A stretch of 64,000 bases of DNA from Bradyrhizobium murdochi (GCF_000472965.1 NZ_AXAU01000017.1:62001-126000); one strand, 5' to 3'. Positions 35,480 to 44,922 are shown, numbered from the stretch's first letter. Numbers and translations: made by a program. Notes: a model not told the origin generated them from the sequence alone.

Positions 35480-36478
35480 TCACGAACCGCCCTGCGGCAG
35501 GTAGTCGTTGGTATAAAACGCCTTCGGATTGTCCTTGGCCTTGGCATCCAACCCGCCATATTCGACCATCAGATTGACCGTGTCGGTCATGTTTTGGTCG
35601 GTCACCTGGAACGGCCGCTTGTTCTTGGTTTCAGCCGTACGGTAGAGCGGGATCGTCAGCTCAAAACCCTTCGTCAGCGTCTCGATCTTGCCGCCCTTCG
35701 GGTTGTCATCGAGGATCGACTGCGCCGCCCCCTTCGGATCTTTCTCGGCGGCTTCGACCGCTTTGGTCGTCGCCGACATGAAGCGCTTGACGAGATCGGC
35801 ATTGGCCTTGACGAAATCGGTGTTGGCGACGACGCCCGAGCAGACCATGTTGATGCCGTAGTCGGCGAACTTGATCGCGTTGACGTCCTTACCCGTCGCG
35901 TCCTTGATCTTCATCGACTGGTCCATGACATAGCCGAGCAACAGATCAGCCTGGCCGTTGATGACGGCGTTGAGCTTGGTCTGGCCGTCGCCGGCCACCG
36001 TCTGGAAGTCGCTTTCCTTCAGGCCGGTCTTCTTCAAAAACAGCGGCCAGATCTGCGTCATCGAGTCCGCAGGCGTGATCGCCACCGTCTTGCCCTTGAT
36101 GTCCTCGGGCTTCGTGATGTTCTTTTCGACAAAGCCCATCGCCGACATCGGGCTGGTCTGCAGCAGCACGCCGGTGGCCACGATCGGCGCACCCTTCACA
36201 GCCGCGCGCATCATGGTGGGCACGTCGACATAGCCGAAATTGGCAGTCTTGGCCGCAACGGCCTGCGTGGTCGCCGCCGAGCCGCGCCCTTCCTGTATCT
36301 CGAGATCGATGCCTTCGGCGGCATAAATGCCCTTGGCCTTGCCGTAATAGAACGGCGCGTGCTCGCCATAGACGTACCAATTCAGCATCAGCACGACCTT
36401 GTCGGCGGCCGATGCCGGAAGCACCGAAAGCGCGGTCCAGATCAGGGCGGCGGAGATCGCCGTTATCACGCGTATCAT
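35480..36478 (-). CDS. ABC transporter substrate-binding protein, NMT1/THI5-like
   Basis: A 332-residue periplasmic protein with signal peptide MIRVITAISAALIWTALS (cleavage after PASAA). The mature start VVLMLNWYVYGEHAPFYYGK, the GIYAAEGIDLEI segment and the TANFGYVDVPTMMRA segment are typical of the NMT1/THI5 group, which binds thiamine or riboflavin precursors, pyrimidines or sulfonates. GGGAGG touches an earlier ATG, but is 6 nt from the ATG chosen, which gives a normal signal peptide. In this operon it more likely delivers the substrate of the downstream sugar-acid-type enzymes. Confidence 0.92.
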   Translation of the reverse strand: MIRVITAISAALIWTALSVLPASAADKVVLMLNWYVYGEHAPFYYGKAKGIYAAEGIDLEIQEGRGSAATTQAVAAKTANFGYVDVPTMMRAAVKGAPIVATGVLLQTSPMSAMGFVEKNITKPEDIKGKTVAITPADSMTQIWPLFLKKTGLKESDFQTVAGDGQTKLNAVINGQADLLLGYVMDQSMKIKDATGKDVNAIKFADYGINMVCSGVVANTDFVKANADLVKRFMSATTKAVEAAEKDPKGAAQSILDDNPKGGKIETLTKGFELTIPLYRTAETKNKRPFQVTDQNMTDTVNLMVEYGGLDAKAKDNPKAFYTNDYLPQGGS

Positions 36479-36533
36479 GGTCATCCTCCCGTTTGGTGAT
36501 GCAGCCCTTGGATAGGCCGCCTGTTAGTTTGGC

Positions 36534-37361
36534 TTAGGAAGCAAAAACAATGTCCTCGCGCTGGCTGACATGCCAGGGAATCACGAAGCGTTCGATCCGA
36601 TCGACGATCCAGAACAGGACGACGCCGAGCAGCGCCAGGATCACCAGCGCCGCAAACATCGTCGGCAGGTCGAAGGTGCCGATCGAGCGCTGCATCACGT
36701 AGCCGATGCCGGAATTGGAGCCGACGAACTCGCCGACGACGGCACCGACGACGGCAAGCGTCACCGAGACTTTCAGGCCGGAGAAGATCGCCGGCATCGC
36801 ATGCGGCAGGTTGACGGCGCGAAACACCTGGAAGCGGCTGCCCTGCATCGCGCGGGCGAGATCGACCATGTCGGGATCGACCGATTTGAAACCCTGCACG
36901 GCGGAGACCACCACCGGGAAAAACCCGAGCAGAAACGCCGAGATCACCTTCGGGATGATGCCGAAGCCAAACCACACCACGAACAGCGGCGCGATCGCAA
37001 TCTTCGGCACCGATTGGGAGAACACCAGCAGCGGATAGACATAGCTCTCCACCGTCTTCGATCCTGCGATCAGCATGGCGACGGGAATGCCGAACACGGC
37101 CGACAACAGGAAGCCGCATATGGTGGCGTAAGTGGTGGGCCAAGCCTGCCGCAGCAGTTCCGGCCAATCCGTCCGCAGCACCGCCACGACATCGCCCGGC
37201 GCCGGGATCTGGTAGGCCGGAATCTGGAACAGGCGAATGGTGACGTCCCACATCACCACGATGAACAGCAGAAACAAAAATGGCCGCACCCACGCCGCGT
37301 TCAGCGCTTTCGACACGCCACTCTCGCGCTTCAGCTCGGCCACGTTCCGCTCCCTGGTCAT
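36534..37361 (-). CDS. ABC transporter permease, NitT/TauT (SsuC-like) family
   Basis: A 275-residue inner-membrane permease with about six helices; the first runs FLFLLFIVVMWDVTI. The EAA loop lies near DLARAMQGSRFQVFRAVNLP and the family phrase GIGYVMQRS is present. It is the first gene of the seven-gene minus-strand operon. The ATG has only a weak SD; a GTG 18 nt downstream preceded by GGGAG is an alternative start. Confidence 0.92.
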   Translation of the reverse strand: MTRERNVAELKRESGVSKALNAAWVRPFLFLLFIVVMWDVTIRLFQIPAYQIPAPGDVVAVLRTDWPELLRQAWPTTYATICGFLLSAVFGIPVAMLIAGSKTVESYVYPLLVFSQSVPKIAIAPLFVVWFGFGIIPKVISAFLLGFFPVVVSAVQGFKSVDPDMVDLARAMQGSRFQVFRAVNLPHAMPAIFSGLKVSVTLAVVGAVVGEFVGSNSGIGYVMQRSIGTFDLPTMFAALVILALLGVVLFWIVDRIERFVIPWHVSQREDIVFAS

Positions 37362-37440
37362 CGTCTTATGGGCGGGGGAAATTAACCCGTTGGATAAATA
37401 CTGGCAAGCAGGTTTTTATGCGGCAATTTGGACTATCGCC

Positions 37441-37601
37441 GTCGTCCCGCGAACGTACCCTGGCGTATGAACCCCAGAACGCCGTCGCCCCTGCGAACGC
37501 AGCCACACAGGCGTCTGTTTTGCGAACGCTGGGGCCGCCGTCCCGGGCACGACAGTCAAGATCGGTGGTTATGGGTTCCTGCGTTCGCAGGAACGACGGT
37601 T
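37441..37601. repeat. Composite GTCGTCCCTGCGAACGC-type repeat remnants
   Basis: Several partial units (GTCGTCCCGCGAACG, GTCGCCCCTGCGAACGC, TTCCTGCGTTCGCAGGAACG) occur head to tail between the transporter operon and the TetR gene. The last is a near-perfect hairpin and could terminate TetR transcription (minus strand, TetR stop at the repeat edge). Complete relatives are at 44923-45045 and 55442-55566. Confidence 0.65.
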
Positions 37602-38346
37602 AGACCGGCTGATGCGCCGGCGGCCGCACGCCAGATGTCGCAGGCTTGCCGAAATCCGCGGTCGATTTCCCCGTCAGCGCCGCCAGCACCAGCGCCACCA
37701 TATGCGCCAGACGCTCGTCCCTCGCCTCCTTCTTCAGGAGGTCGCGGCCGAAGATCACGGAAAGCGTCGCGCTGTTGGAGAGATAGAAGAAGCACAGCGC
37801 GGCGATCGAGATATAGAGCTGGACGGGATCGACGGCGACGCGGAAATCGCCGCTTTCGACGCCGCGCGTCACCACGGTGCGGATCATCTCGACGAACGGC
37901 GAGTGCATCGACTTGACCTTGGTTGAGCGCTTCAGATGGCGCGCCTTTGCAAGGTTCTCGGTATTGAGCAGCGCCAAAAACTCCGGGTTGCGGAGGAAAT
38001 AATTCCAGGTGAAATCGATCAGCCGTTCGATCGCCTCGGGCGGATCGAGGTGTTCGAGATCGAGCCCACGCTCCTCGGAACGGATCTTCTCATAGGCGCC
38101 TTCCAGCACCGCGAGGTAGAGGTCTTCCTTGTTGCCGACGTGGTAGTACAGCATGCGCTTGTTGGCGCCGGCGTTGGCCGCGATGCGATCGACGCGCGCG
38201 CCGGCCAGGCCATGGGCGGCGAATTCCTGCTTGGCGGCCTCGAGAATGCGAAGCCGCATCCCCTCGGGGTCGCGCTGCCATTTCTGAACGCGTTTTGCCT
38301 TTGCCAAATCAATCGCCCGTTGGTCGCGTCGGGCAAGCTGTAGCAT
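37600..38346 (-). CDS. TetR/AcrR family transcriptional regulator
   Basis: A 248-residue regulator. The helix-turn-helix lies at about residues 30-75 (RILEAAKQEFAAHGLAGARV, then KRMLYYHVGNKEDLYLAVLE), followed by a C-terminal ligand domain of the TetR_C type. No strong SD marks the start; a Met 29 codons later is an alternative. The gene is upstream of and codirectional with the seven-gene transporter/catabolic operon, with 240 bp between, so it is a plausible regulator of that operon. Inducer unknown. Confidence 0.88.
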   Translation of the reverse strand: MLQLARRDQRAIDLAKAKRVQKWQRDPEGMRLRILEAAKQEFAAHGLAGARVDRIAANAGANKRMLYYHVGNKEDLYLAVLEGAYEKIRSEERGLDLEHLDPPEAIERLIDFTWNYFLRNPEFLALLNTENLAKARHLKRSTKVKSMHSPFVEMIRTVVTRGVESGDFRVAVDPVQLYISIAALCFFYLSNSATLSVIFGRDLLKKEARDERLAHMVALVLAALTGKSTADFGKPATSGVRPPAHQPV

Positions 38347-38404
38347 GCAGGGAAGCGTTTGAGAATGAAGCTTGTTCACCCTCCCCCTCCAAGTAGGGTA
38401 AGCT

Positions 38405-39277
38405 TCAGTCGGGCTTCCCCGCCGAAGGCTGCACCAGCAGCGTGGGCACACCACATGTGCCGCTCCGTACCGTCATCACCTGCGTTCCGGGCTTGCGGCC
38501 GGTGCGGACTTCCGAGACGTCGACGCCGGCCTGGACAAGCCGCGCGCGGGTGGCGTCGATGTCGGTGACGCGCCAGCACAGGCCACGAAGCCTGTCTTGA
38601 AGTTTGTCCTGAAATTTGTCCCGCGACGTATCCGTCTCCTTGCCCGGCCGGTGCGTGACCTCGACGATGAGGTCGCCGCAGCGGAAGAACATCAGCCGGC
38701 CCCAATCGGGGTGCGAGCGGTCGAGCGCCATGTCGAGGCCGAGCCGCGCACCGTAGAGCGCTGCGGCCCGTTCCGGGTCCGACGTCGAGACCACGACGTG
38801 GTCCAGCGCCGTGATCGAGCCGGGCGTTGTTCTAACCGACAGCGGGCGCTCCTTGTCACGCTCGAGGAAAAACATGCGGACGCCGCGCGTGGCATCTGTT
38901 GCCGCGCGTGTGCGCTTCCACGACAGCACAGCGCCCGAGATCGCGTCGCGGCTTTCGACGTCGGCGATCACGTCCGGCTTCAGCGTCAGCCGGTCGAGTC
39001 TGCGATGCATTTTGGTGATGTCGCTGGTTCGGAAGCAGATGCTTGCGAGCCCCTCGCCTTGCGCGGCAAGCACGCTGCGAATCCGGTCGGCGTTGGCGCC
39101 GTCGCCGCTCGGCGCCATCAATTCCAGCGTGGTGTTGTCGAGCGTGAACAGCACGCGGTCGGCGCCGTCCCCGCTGTTCTGCCAGGCCGGTGCGCGGGCA
39201 AACAAGGTCTGGTATGCGGCGGAGGCTGCGTTGATGTCGCCGGTGAGAACGACGACGTGATCGAGGCCGGTGATCAC
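38405..39277 (-). CDS. VOC family protein with two glyoxalase-like domains
   Basis: A 290-residue protein with two tandem vicinal-oxygen-chelate units. The first starts ITGLDHVVVLTGD, the second ITALDHVVVSTSD near residue 145, each beginning with the LDHVVV strand that carries a metal His. Possible roles are glyoxalase, dioxygenase or epimerase-type chemistry; the family alone does not decide. The GTG start overlaps the glutamate dehydrogenase stop (GTGA), so it is translationally coupled to that gene; the frame is open much further upstream but only as a shadow of the dehydrogenase. Confidence 0.85.
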   Translation of the reverse strand: MITGLDHVVVLTGDINAASAAYQTLFARAPAWQNSGDGADRVLFTLDNTTLELMAPSGDGANADRIRSVLAAQGEGLASICFRTSDITKMHRRLDRLTLKPDVIADVESRDAISGAVLSWKRTRAATDATRGVRMFFLERDKERPLSVRTTPGSITALDHVVVSTSDPERAAALYGARLGLDMALDRSHPDWGRLMFFRCGDLIVEVTHRPGKETDTSRDKFQDKLQDRLRGLCWRVTDIDATRARLVQAGVDVSEVRTGRKPGTQVMTVRSGTCGVPTLLVQPSAGKPD

Positions 39278-40533
39278 GGAAAAAGTCCCCGGACGTTTTT
39301 GGCGGCGCGCACCTTCTCGACGCCGATCGCCATCGCCGCCGTGCGGTGCGGGATCTTGTCGGCTTTGGCCCGCTGCAGCATCTGGTCGAAGGCGCGATCG
39401 AGGATCGCGTAATCGCGCCGCGTCACTTCTTCTTCCTCCCAGAATAATTGCTGCAGGTCCTGCACCCACTCGAAGTAGCTGACGACCACGCCGCCGGAAT
39501 TGCAGAGAATGTCGGGGATCAGGAACACTTCGCCCTGGCGCATTTCCAGCACCAGATCGGCTTCCGGCGTGGTCGGACCGTTGGCGCCCTCGGCCAGCAC
39601 GCGGCACTTCAGGTTCTCGGCGACCCTGGCATCGATCACCCGCTCCATCGCCGCAGGCACCAGCACATCGCAGGGCAGCGTGAGGATTTGCTCGGGATCG
39701 AAAGTCAGCTCGTTGGAGAACCCGGCGATACTTCCATGCGCGCCCGCATGTCGCATCAATGCCGGAATATCCAGTCCCTTTGGATCATGCAGCGCGCCGG
39801 TGTGATCGCTGACCGCTATGATCTTCAGGCCATATTGTTGTAGTTCCAGCGCGGCATAGGAGCCGACATTGCCAAAGCCCTGGATCACGGCGGTCGCGCT
39901 GCCCGGATTGATCGATAGCTCCTTGAGCACCCGCTTGGCGAGATAGGCCACGCCGCGCCCGGTTGCTTCGCGCCGGCCGAGCGTACCGCCGGATGAGACC
40001 GGCTTGCCGGTCACGATCTCGGTCACGGTTTGGCCCTGGTACATCGAATAGGTGTCCATGAACCAGGCCATCACCTGCTCGTTGGTGCCCATGTCCGGCG
40101 CCATCACGTCGGTATGCGGACCAACGAACGGGATCATCTCCTGCATGTAACGCCGCGACAGCCCTTCCAACTCGCGCTTGGAAATGGTGGAGAGGTCGAC
40201 ATTGACGCCGCCCTTGGCACCGCCATAGGGCAAACCGACAAGGGCACACTTCCAGCTCATCCAGATCGCGAGCGCCGCGACCTCGCCGATGTCGACAGAG
40301 GGTGCAAACCGCGTGCCGCCTTTGGTCGGACCGAGGGTGAGATGGTGCTGGACACGATAGCCTTCGAATACTGCGACCGTGCCGTCGTCGCGGTGGATCG
40401 GGCAAGAGACAGTAACCGCCCGCTTCGGCATCAGGATGCGGCCGCGCTCATCCATCGGGATTTCCAGATGGTTGGCTATGACGCCAAACTGATTAACGGC
40501 CATGTCGAACACGGGACCGGAATAAACCGTCAT
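39274..40533 (-). CDS. Glu/Leu/Phe/Val dehydrogenase (glutamate dehydrogenase-like)
   Basis: A 419-residue hexameric-type dehydrogenase. It has GPTKGGTRFA, the catalytic Lys107 in LPYGGAKGGV, the PDMGTNEQVMAW segment and the NAD-binding GFGNVGSYAA. Expected reaction: reversible oxidative deamination of glutamate to 2-oxoglutarate. A GGAG box is 6 nt before the ATG used and 3 nt before another ATG immediately upstream. The VOC gene overlaps its stop. It faces two sugar-kinase genes divergently across about 240 bp. Confidence 0.94.
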   Translation of the reverse strand: MTVYSGPVFDMAVNQFGVIANHLEIPMDERGRILMPKRAVTVSCPIHRDDGTVAVFEGYRVQHHLTLGPTKGGTRFAPSVDIGEVAALAIWMSWKCALVGLPYGGAKGGVNVDLSTISKRELEGLSRRYMQEMIPFVGPHTDVMAPDMGTNEQVMAWFMDTYSMYQGQTVTEIVTGKPVSSGGTLGRREATGRGVAYLAKRVLKELSINPGSATAVIQGFGNVGSYAALELQQYGLKIIAVSDHTGALHDPKGLDIPALMRHAGAHGSIAGFSNELTFDPEQILTLPCDVLVPAAMERVIDARVAENLKCRVLAEGANGPTTPEADLVLEMRQGEVFLIPDILCNSGGVVVSYFEWVQDLQQLFWEEEEVTRRDYAILDRAFDQMLQRAKADKIPHRTAAMAIGVEKVRAAKNVRGLFP

Positions 40534-40774
40534 CATTTTCTCCACTTTTGTCGCGCTGCTGGGGAAACCCGGGCAGCCGTCAGCCGTTATACGACGGTAT
40601 GCCCAAGCCCCCCTTAAGGACGGTCGCAGTCTCCTCTATACTCCGATCTCAAGCAGCAAAGACGGCACGGTTGCGAATAATTTCAGCGAATGCATCCGAT
40701 AACCAGTGCTAATGTGTGTGCGCCGCGCTGGGAGCATCTTCGCCCAACACTCTGCAGGATATGACGGAAAACGC

Positions 40775-41668
40775 ATGCAGGCCCTCTTCATCGGACAGAC
40801 CTATATCGATGTTACCTTCATCACCGACCACATGCCGACCGGCGACGAAAAACATGTGGCCTCGGCCTACGCGGTGTCGTTTGGCGGCAACGCCGTGACG
40901 GCGGCGTTCTGCTGCGCCAAGCTTGGGATCGTGCCGGACCTGATCGCGACCATGGCCAACGACTGGCTCGGCCGCATGTTTCAGGACATGGCCGCGAAAT
41001 ATGGAATCTCGATCCATCCGCGCAAGGTCAACTCCTCGTCGCTGTCGTTCATCATGCCGAAAGACGGCAAACGCGCCATCGTACGCTGCCGCGACGACGA
41101 GCACATTCATCCCTTCCCGATGTTGAACTTGAAGGGTTGCCGCGCGCTGCATGTCGACGGCCATCAGCCGGACGCTGCAATCCATTATGCCAAACTCTGC
41201 CGCGAGGACGGCATTCTGACATCGCTCGACGGCGGCGGCCTGCGCACCAATACCCATGAGTTGCTGGAATTCATCGATGTCGCCATCGTGGCCGAACGGC
41301 TGTGCGAACAGATGGACAAGACGCCGGAGGCCATGCTGGATTATCTGAAGAGCCGCGGATGCCGGATCGGCGGCGTCACCATGGGCGAAAAGGGCCTGCT
41401 CTGGTATGACGAGACCGGCGCCGTCCGCCGCCTTCCCGCACTTCCGGTTACACCCGAACGCGTTATTGATACCAACGGCGCAGGCGACGTCTTCCACGGC
41501 GCCTATGTCTATTCCTATCTCGCCAATCCCGCTAAAAGCTGGCAGGAGCATTTCGAGCTTGCGCGCGCCGCCTCAACCTTCAAGGTCCAGCGTCTCGGCA
41601 ACGAGGCCGGCCTGCCGACGCTCGCCGACATCGAGGCGATCACGCGGGAGTTTCAGGTCAGCGCCTGA
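40775..41668 (+). CDS. PfkB family carbohydrate kinase
   Basis: A 297-residue ribokinase-fold kinase. The N-terminus (MQALFIGQTYIDVTFI) lacks the exact GGxxxN motif but a SFGGNAV segment follows; the C-terminal NGAGDVFHGAY holds the catalytic Asp and anion hole. GGA lies 7 nt before the ATG. It precedes a ribokinase-like gene by 24 bp, so two different sugars or nucleosides, or two steps of one pathway, may be phosphorylated. Substrate not readable. Confidence 0.88.
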   Translation: MQALFIGQTYIDVTFITDHMPTGDEKHVASAYAVSFGGNAVTAAFCCAKLGIVPDLIATMANDWLGRMFQDMAAKYGISIHPRKVNSSSLSFIMPKDGKRAIVRCRDDEHIHPFPMLNLKGCRALHVDGHQPDAAIHYAKLCREDGILTSLDGGGLRTNTHELLEFIDVAIVAERLCEQMDKTPEAMLDYLKSRGCRIGGVTMGEKGLLWYDETGAVRRLPALPVTPERVIDTNGAGDVFHGAYVYSYLANPAKSWQEHFELARAASTFKVQRLGNEAGLPTLADIEAITREFQVSA

Positions 41669-41692
41669 AGAAGCGAACAGGGGTTAGTACGC

Positions 41693-42607
41693 ATGGGGCG
41701 CGTGTTCGTCGCCGGCAGCATCAACATGGATGTGGTGGCGACGGCCGACCGCCATCCGAAGGTCGGCGAGACCGTCGCAGGCCAAGCGGTGCATTATTTT
41801 CCAGGCGGCAAGGGCGCCAACCAGGCCGTGGCCGCCGCAAAACTCGGCGCACCGTCAACGCTGATCGGCCGGCTGGGCGCGGATGCGTTCGGCCAGCAAT
41901 TGCGGCAGTTTCTCTCCGCCCAAGGCGTCGACCTCGCTCTGGTCAAGGACACTGCGAATGTCCATACCGGAACGGCCGTGATCACCATCGCCGACGCCGA
42001 CAACACCATCGTCGTCGTACCCGGCGCCAACGCGCTGGTCAGTGCCGGGGATGTCACAGCCCCCGTGCTTGCCAAAGGCGACGTTGCCGTAAGTCAGTTC
42101 GAAATTCCGCAAACCACGATCATCGCCTTCTTCAAACGGGCACGCGCGGCCGGCGCGACCACCATCCTCAATCCGGCGCCGGCGACCGTCTGCAGCCACG
42201 AGTTGCTCGATCTCGTCGATATCCTTGTTCTCAACGAAACGGAGCTCGGGCTTCTCGCGCAGATCGAGCTTCACGACACTGACGACCCCATCTGTTTCGT
42301 CGAAGCGGCGCGGCGCCTGCCAACGGGCCTCGACAAAACCATCTGCGTTACACTCGGCAAGCGCGGCGTGCTCGCGCTTGTAGGCGGCGAACCCTCGCTG
42401 ATTTCGGGACGGGCCGTAAAGGCCGTGGACACCACCGGCGCCGGCGATTGCTTCGTCGGCGCCCTCGCCGCGCAGCTTGCCAACGGCAAGGCAATCCACG
42501 ACGCGCTCGAATACGCCAATGCCGCCGCATCGATCTGCGTGCAGCGAATGGGCGCCGCACCGTCGATGCCGACGGCGGCGGAAGTGACGGCGGTTTTGCG
42601 TTCGTAG
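41693..42607 (+). CDS. rbsK: Ribokinase (RbsK-like)
   Basis: A 304-residue ribokinase. It has the N-terminal VAGSINMDVVA, the substrate loop FPGGKGANQAVAAAKLGA, LNPAPA, NETE and TTGAGDCFVGALAAQLA with the catalytic Asp. All are typical of RbsK, which converts ribose to ribose 5-phosphate. The gene symbol rests on motif match, not on a ribose transporter, which is absent here. It forms a tandem pair with the preceding PfkB kinase. Confidence 0.85.
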   Translation: MGRVFVAGSINMDVVATADRHPKVGETVAGQAVHYFPGGKGANQAVAAAKLGAPSTLIGRLGADAFGQQLRQFLSAQGVDLALVKDTANVHTGTAVITIADADNTIVVVPGANALVSAGDVTAPVLAKGDVAVSQFEIPQTTIIAFFKRARAAGATTILNPAPATVCSHELLDLVDILVLNETELGLLAQIELHDTDDPICFVEAARRLPTGLDKTICVTLGKRGVLALVGGEPSLISGRAVKAVDTTGAGDCFVGALAAQLANGKAIHDALEYANAAASICVQRMGAAPSMPTAAEVTAVLRS

Positions 42608-42626
42608 CCTGACTTCGTAGGGTGGG

Positions 42627-43847
42627 CTAAGTCAACGCACCCTTCAGGTCGAAGCTCGCGTCGGCAGCCTGCTCGGGCGTGATCGAGCCATGGGCGGCAA
42701 GCAGGCGCCGTCCGAACATATGATCGCCCGCGCGATTGACGGACTCGATGCCGACGAGTTGCCCGCCCCTGTAGCAAAACGCCGAGAATGCCGCCTGGGC
42801 TTGATCGCCGCGCACCACCACGCGGTCGTAGCCGGTCGTCAGTCCCGCAATCTGGAGCTTGTCGGGTCCCTGATCGCTCCAGAACCATGGCAAACCGTCA
42901 TACGGCTTGGCATCGCCGGTCAGCCGGACCGCGACGCAGCGCGCGTGGTCGGTAGCGTTCTGCACCGACTCCAGCCGCAGCGAGCCGCCGAAACGCGGGC
43001 TCGCAAACAGCGCGCAGTCGCCGATCGCCGAGATAGTGGGATCGGCGGTCAGCAGGTGCTCATCGACGATGATGCCCGACGCAACCGGAAGGCCGGCGTC
43101 CGCCGCCAGTTCCACATTCGGCAACACGCCAACGCCGACCACAATCAGGTCGGCTTTCATGTGCCGGCCATCGCTAAGGCTGACGCCCGTGACCTTGTGG
43201 CCGTCGCTCTCGATGCTGGTGACCTGCACGCCCAGATGAATGCGAATGCCCGCCGCGGTATGGCGCGCCTGGAAGAATTCCGAGATCTCCGCCGTCACCG
43301 CGCGCGCCATCACGCGCGGGCCAAGTTCGACGACGTCGACTTCGAGGCCCTTGGCCCGCGCCGTCGCCGCGAACTCCAGCCCGATGAATCCGGCGCCGAT
43401 GACGACGACGCGTTGGCCTTCAGTGATGTAGTCGCGCAGCGACTGGCTTTCGTCGAGCGTGCGCAAGTAACGCACGCTGTCGAGATTGGCGTTGGGAATG
43501 TCGAGCAGACGGTTGCGCGCGCCGGTCGCCAGCACCAGATGCCCGTAGTCGAGCGAAGCGCCGGAGGCGAGCGCGACCTTGCGGGCGGCGCGGTCGATCA
43601 ACACCGCGCGATCGGAGATCAGGTCGATCTTCTGGTCGAGATAGAATTTTTCCGGCCGGAACATCAGGCTGTCGGGCCCGCCGGTTCCTTTCAGATAGGC
43701 TTTTGATAGTGGCGGCCGCTGGTAGGGCAGATGGCCTTCATCGTTCAACAACACGATGCGTTCCGAAAAGCCGTGCTGGCGCAGCGAGGCCGCAACCTGA
43801 TAGCCGGCGTGGCCCGCGCCGATGATGACAACCGCTCCTGCCGTCAT
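42627..43847 (-). CDS. FAD-dependent pyridine-nucleotide reductase (putidaredoxin/ferredoxin reductase-like)
   Basis: A 406-residue flavoprotein with the FAD site VVIIGAGHAGYQVAASLR, the LPYQRPPLSKAYL segment characteristic of ferredoxin reductases of ring-hydroxylating oxygenases and P450 systems, an NAD site VVVIGAGFIGLEFAATA and the SAIGDCALF block with the flavin Asp. A C-terminal reductase domain follows. It should pass electrons from NADH to a [2Fe-2S] ferredoxin. No oxygenase or ferredoxin is adjacent; the orphan P450 20 kb away is a possible partner. Confidence 0.92.
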   Translation of the reverse strand: MTAGAVVIIGAGHAGYQVAASLRQHGFSERIVLLNDEGHLPYQRPPLSKAYLKGTGGPDSLMFRPEKFYLDQKIDLISDRAVLIDRAARKVALASGASLDYGHLVLATGARNRLLDIPNANLDSVRYLRTLDESQSLRDYITEGQRVVVIGAGFIGLEFAATARAKGLEVDVVELGPRVMARAVTAEISEFFQARHTAAGIRIHLGVQVTSIESDGHKVTGVSLSDGRHMKADLIVVGVGVLPNVELAADAGLPVASGIIVDEHLLTADPTISAIGDCALFASPRFGGSLRLESVQNATDHARCVAVRLTGDAKPYDGLPWFWSDQGPDKLQIAGLTTGYDRVVVRGDQAQAAFSAFCYRGGQLVGIESVNRAGDHMFGRRLLAAHGSITPEQAADASFDLKGALT

Positions 43848-44107
43848 AGGGACATCCTACGTTCGAGCGCACGGGAATGACCCATGTCGTTTCCTCTCCA
43901 GTGATTTTGGCTTGCCTGCCTCGTCCCTTGGGAGCGGCGCTCGTGTCCGTCCCGAACGATGACGGGCGCTATCTGACCTCATGGAACGACGAGACGCAAG
44001 GGCGACGGCGGCCCTTGCCGCATTTTGCGGGCTTGGCCGGGGATTGTCACCTGTTGCCTTCTCTATTTAAATGCTCGGCCCATCCGCGCGCCCCCGGAGG
44101 CCTTGCC

Positions 44108-44899
44108 ATGTCGACTTCCGATGATACCGCCGCCCCTGCCCTGCTCAGGATCGAGGGCCCGATTGCCACGATCACGCTCAATCGCCCTGCGGCTTTCAAC
44201 TCGATCAATCTGTCGATCGCGCAAAAGCTCGAGCAACTCGGCGCGGAGGTCGAGGGCAATGACGACATAAGGGTGCTGGTGATCGAGGGCGAAGGCCGCG
44301 CCTTCTCGGCCGGCGGCGATCTGCAGACCATCGGTGCCGCCGCCGCCAACGACACCATTGCGCCCGTGGTCGGGGAACTGTTGAAGCACTACCACGCCTT
44401 CATCGAAGCGGTGCGGCGGATGCCGAAGATCGTGTTGTCGAGCGTCCACGGCTCCGCCGCCGGCGCCGGCATGGGCTTGGCATTCGTCACCGACCTCTGC
44501 ATCGCAGCCGATGACGCCCGCTTCACGCCGGCCTATGCGAAGATTGGCGTCTCGCCGGATGGCGGCAGCACGGTCGGCATGGTCGGCACCGTCGGCACCC
44601 GCCGCGCCCTGCAGATATTTCTGGCCGAAGACAGTTTTACTGCGCAGCAGGCCTATGATTGGGGCCTGGTCGCCCGCGTCGTTCCGGCGGCAGAGTTGAA
44701 GGCTGAAACGCGCAAATTCGCCGAGCGGCTGGCACAGAACCCGCCGGCGGCGATTAGCGGCACCAAGTCGCTAATCTATCAGGCCGCGGTTACGCCGACC
44801 AAGCAGCAGCTCGACGCCGAGGAGGCGAAGATCATCGACGCCATGCAAACGGACGAATTTCGCGTAGCGGTGAGGAAGTTCACCAGCAAGTCGAAATGA
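44108..44899 (+). CDS. Enoyl-CoA hydratase/isomerase (crotonase) family protein
   Basis: A 263-residue crotonase. The oxyanion-hole segments FSAGGDLQ (residues 67-73) and HGSAAGAGMGLA (114-125) are present. The two Glu residues used by classical enoyl-CoA hydratases align with Gly123 and Tyr143 here, while Asp151 sits in a SPDGGST segment, as in several isomerase or other specialised branches. So a hydratase function is unlikely and an isomerase, hydrolase or other acyl-CoA activity is more probable. GGAGG lies 8 nt before the ATG; the frame is open well upstream without family support. Confidence 0.88.
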   Translation: MSTSDDTAAPALLRIEGPIATITLNRPAAFNSINLSIAQKLEQLGAEVEGNDDIRVLVIEGEGRAFSAGGDLQTIGAAAANDTIAPVVGELLKHYHAFIEAVRRMPKIVLSSVHGSAAGAGMGLAFVTDLCIAADDARFTPAYAKIGVSPDGGSTVGMVGTVGTRRALQIFLAEDSFTAQQAYDWGLVARVVPAAELKAETRKFAERLAQNPPAAISGTKSLIYQAAVTPTKQQLDAEEAKIIDAMQTDEFRVAVRKFTSKSK

Positions 44900-44922
44900 G
44901 GGCGCCGAGCAAGTAGACTAGC

